DNA from: Roseiflexus sp.
GTDB lineage: Bacteria; Chloroflexota; Chloroflexia; Chloroflexales; Roseiflexaceae
NCBI GenBank assembly: GCA_025055265.1
Contig: JANWXL010000435.1
Span: 1-40,954, forward strand
Length of the DNA: 40,954 nucleotides
Reading direction: 5' to 3'
The notes below the pieces were generated by a model that saw only the letters and a list, made by a program, of their open reading frames with translations, was not told the origin of the DNA and did no database searches. Both the position numbers and the translations under genes were made by a program. This document shows positions 39,852 to 40,954 of the stretch, one piece after another; position 1 is the first letter of the stretch; each line of letters starts with the position of its first letter.

Positions 39852-40263
39852 GTCGCTCCTCGACACTGACATCTTCTCCGAGATTCTCAAAGGCGTCGAT
39901 CCGGTCGTTGCACAGCGCGCCTCAGCCTATCGTGCGACCTTTGGGCGGTATATGATATCGTCGATTACAGTCATGGAGATCATCAAAGGGTTGCACAAGA
40001 TCGGTCGCGAGGATCGTATTCAACAGTTGCTGCAGGGACTTGCCTTCGTGGAAATCCTGGCATTCGACAAGCGGAGCGCTGAGCTGGCGGGGCGCATCGC
40101 AGCGGATCTTGAGCGCACTGGACAGCCGATTGGACGAGCCGATCCAATGGTGGCCGCCATCGCCCTGCAGCATAGGCTGACGCTGGTTACTGGCAATACA
40201 GCGCACTATGAGCGGGTGAAAGCGCTCGGCCATGCGCTGGAGATTGAGAATTGGCGAGTTTAG
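39844..40263 (+). CDS. vapC: PIN-domain toxin (VapC-like)
   Basis: LLDTDIFSEILKG, ISSITVMEIIKGLHKIGRED, GRADPMVAAIALQHRLTLVTGNTAHYERV. Confidence 0.9.
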   Translation: MHESLLDTDIFSEILKGVDPVVAQRASAYRATFGRYMISSITVMEIIKGLHKIGREDRIQQLLQGLAFVEILAFDKRSAELAGRIAADLERTGQPIGRADPMVAAIALQHRLTLVTGNTAHYERVKALGHALEIENWRV

Positions 40264-40290
40264 CGCCTTGTCGATGCATATTGACTGTCT

Positions 40291-40533
40291 ATGTCGGATA
40301 ACGCACACGAATTCACGCCCTTTATGGCAAATATAACGCCATATCTTGATCGCTTTCAGTTGTTGAAACACGACGCCTTCTTCAAAGCGGTCACGGTTGA
40401 CCCTGGCGGGTATGGCATCTCGTGGAATGATGATATGGATGTGAGCGAATACGAGTTGTGGCATCGGGGCGTTGCGGTTGAGTCGAGCGCCGCAGGGGTG
40501 GAGGAAAACGCTGCTGTGCAGCGGATGGAATAG
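40291..40533 (+). CDS. DUF2442-like protein
   Basis: KAVTVDPGGYGISWNDDMDVSEYELWHRG. Confidence 0.7.
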   Translation: MSDNAHEFTPFMANITPYLDRFQLLKHDAFFKAVTVDPGGYGISWNDDMDVSEYELWHRGVAVESSAAGVEENAAVQRME

Positions 40534-40557
40534 CGCCTCCGCATCGCTAAGGGCTGA

Positions 40558-40676
40558 TGGAGTTTGAGAATCCGGTATCGCCGGATCTAGCCCGCGAAGG
40601 CGGGCTTCGCAACCGTAGCCCGCGACTTTAGGCGCCGGGCGGGTGGGCGGATAGCGGAATATGTATTCAAAGACCA
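40558..40676 (+). repeat. MITE-like dispersed repeat, copy C
   Basis: tggagtttgagaatccggtatcgccggatctagcccgcgaaggcgggcttcgcaaccgtagcccgcgactttaggcgccgggcgggtgggcggatagcggaatatgtattcaaagacca. Confidence 0.92.
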
Positions 40677-40832
40677 TTGAGTACAGGAAAGCCCCTCTGG
40701 GGCTTACCCGATGCGAGCAGCAGATTCAGTCCGAAGATAGCCACTGGCAGGCATTGCAGGTTAGGAGTCTACGGATCGCCACGGTTGGCGCCCGCCACCA
40801 CCCGCCGACCCGCACCCATCTGTCGCACTCGT

Positions 40833-40952
40833 GGCAATCCGTGGCCCATTCAAGAGCACACGAATGGCCACGGATCGCAACGGATCGCCACGGATGATGA
40901 TCTCTTCTGCTGATCCGTGAACATCCGTCGCATCCATGTGGATCCGTGTCCT
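40833..40952. repeat. Degenerate 'atccgtg' word-repeat tract
   Basis: ggcaatccgtggcc...cacggatcgcaacggatcgccacggatg...gatccgtgaacatccgtcgcatccatgtggatccgtgtcc. Confidence 0.75.
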
Positions 40953-40954
40953 AT

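Overview
High-GC bacterial window, probably Chloroflexota (Roseiflexus-like by gene content and style; this is inference, no search was run). Core genes: a DUF1156/COG1743-type DNA methylase next to a tRNA-Lys(UUU), DUF507, a tandem PPK2 phosphotransferase, glgA, deoC, Gfo/Idh/MocA oxidoreductase and sugar isomerase, sulfite-oxidase-like protein, orphan response regulator, aminotransferase, methyltransferase, tricorn-like protease, peptide-type ABC transporter, ppdK and a GT4 glycosyltransferase. The right side holds a near-complete C-P lyase operon (phnD-C-E-E-G-H-I-J-K-L-M), followed by a VapBC-like toxin-antitoxin pair and a DUF2442 protein. The most unusual content is non-coding. Several dispersed repeat families (MITE/REP-like palindromes, word-like tandem repeats, telomere-like inverted repeats) sit between genes. 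Repeat blocks split the otherwise tightly packed phn operon at exactly three junctions. One repeat seems to have inserted in frame into the methylase gene, with a 9-bp flanking direct repeat. A slip-pairing hairpin lies against the phnD ribosome-binding site. The window starts with a ~250-bp near-perfect inverted repeat around a poly-C/poly-G core.
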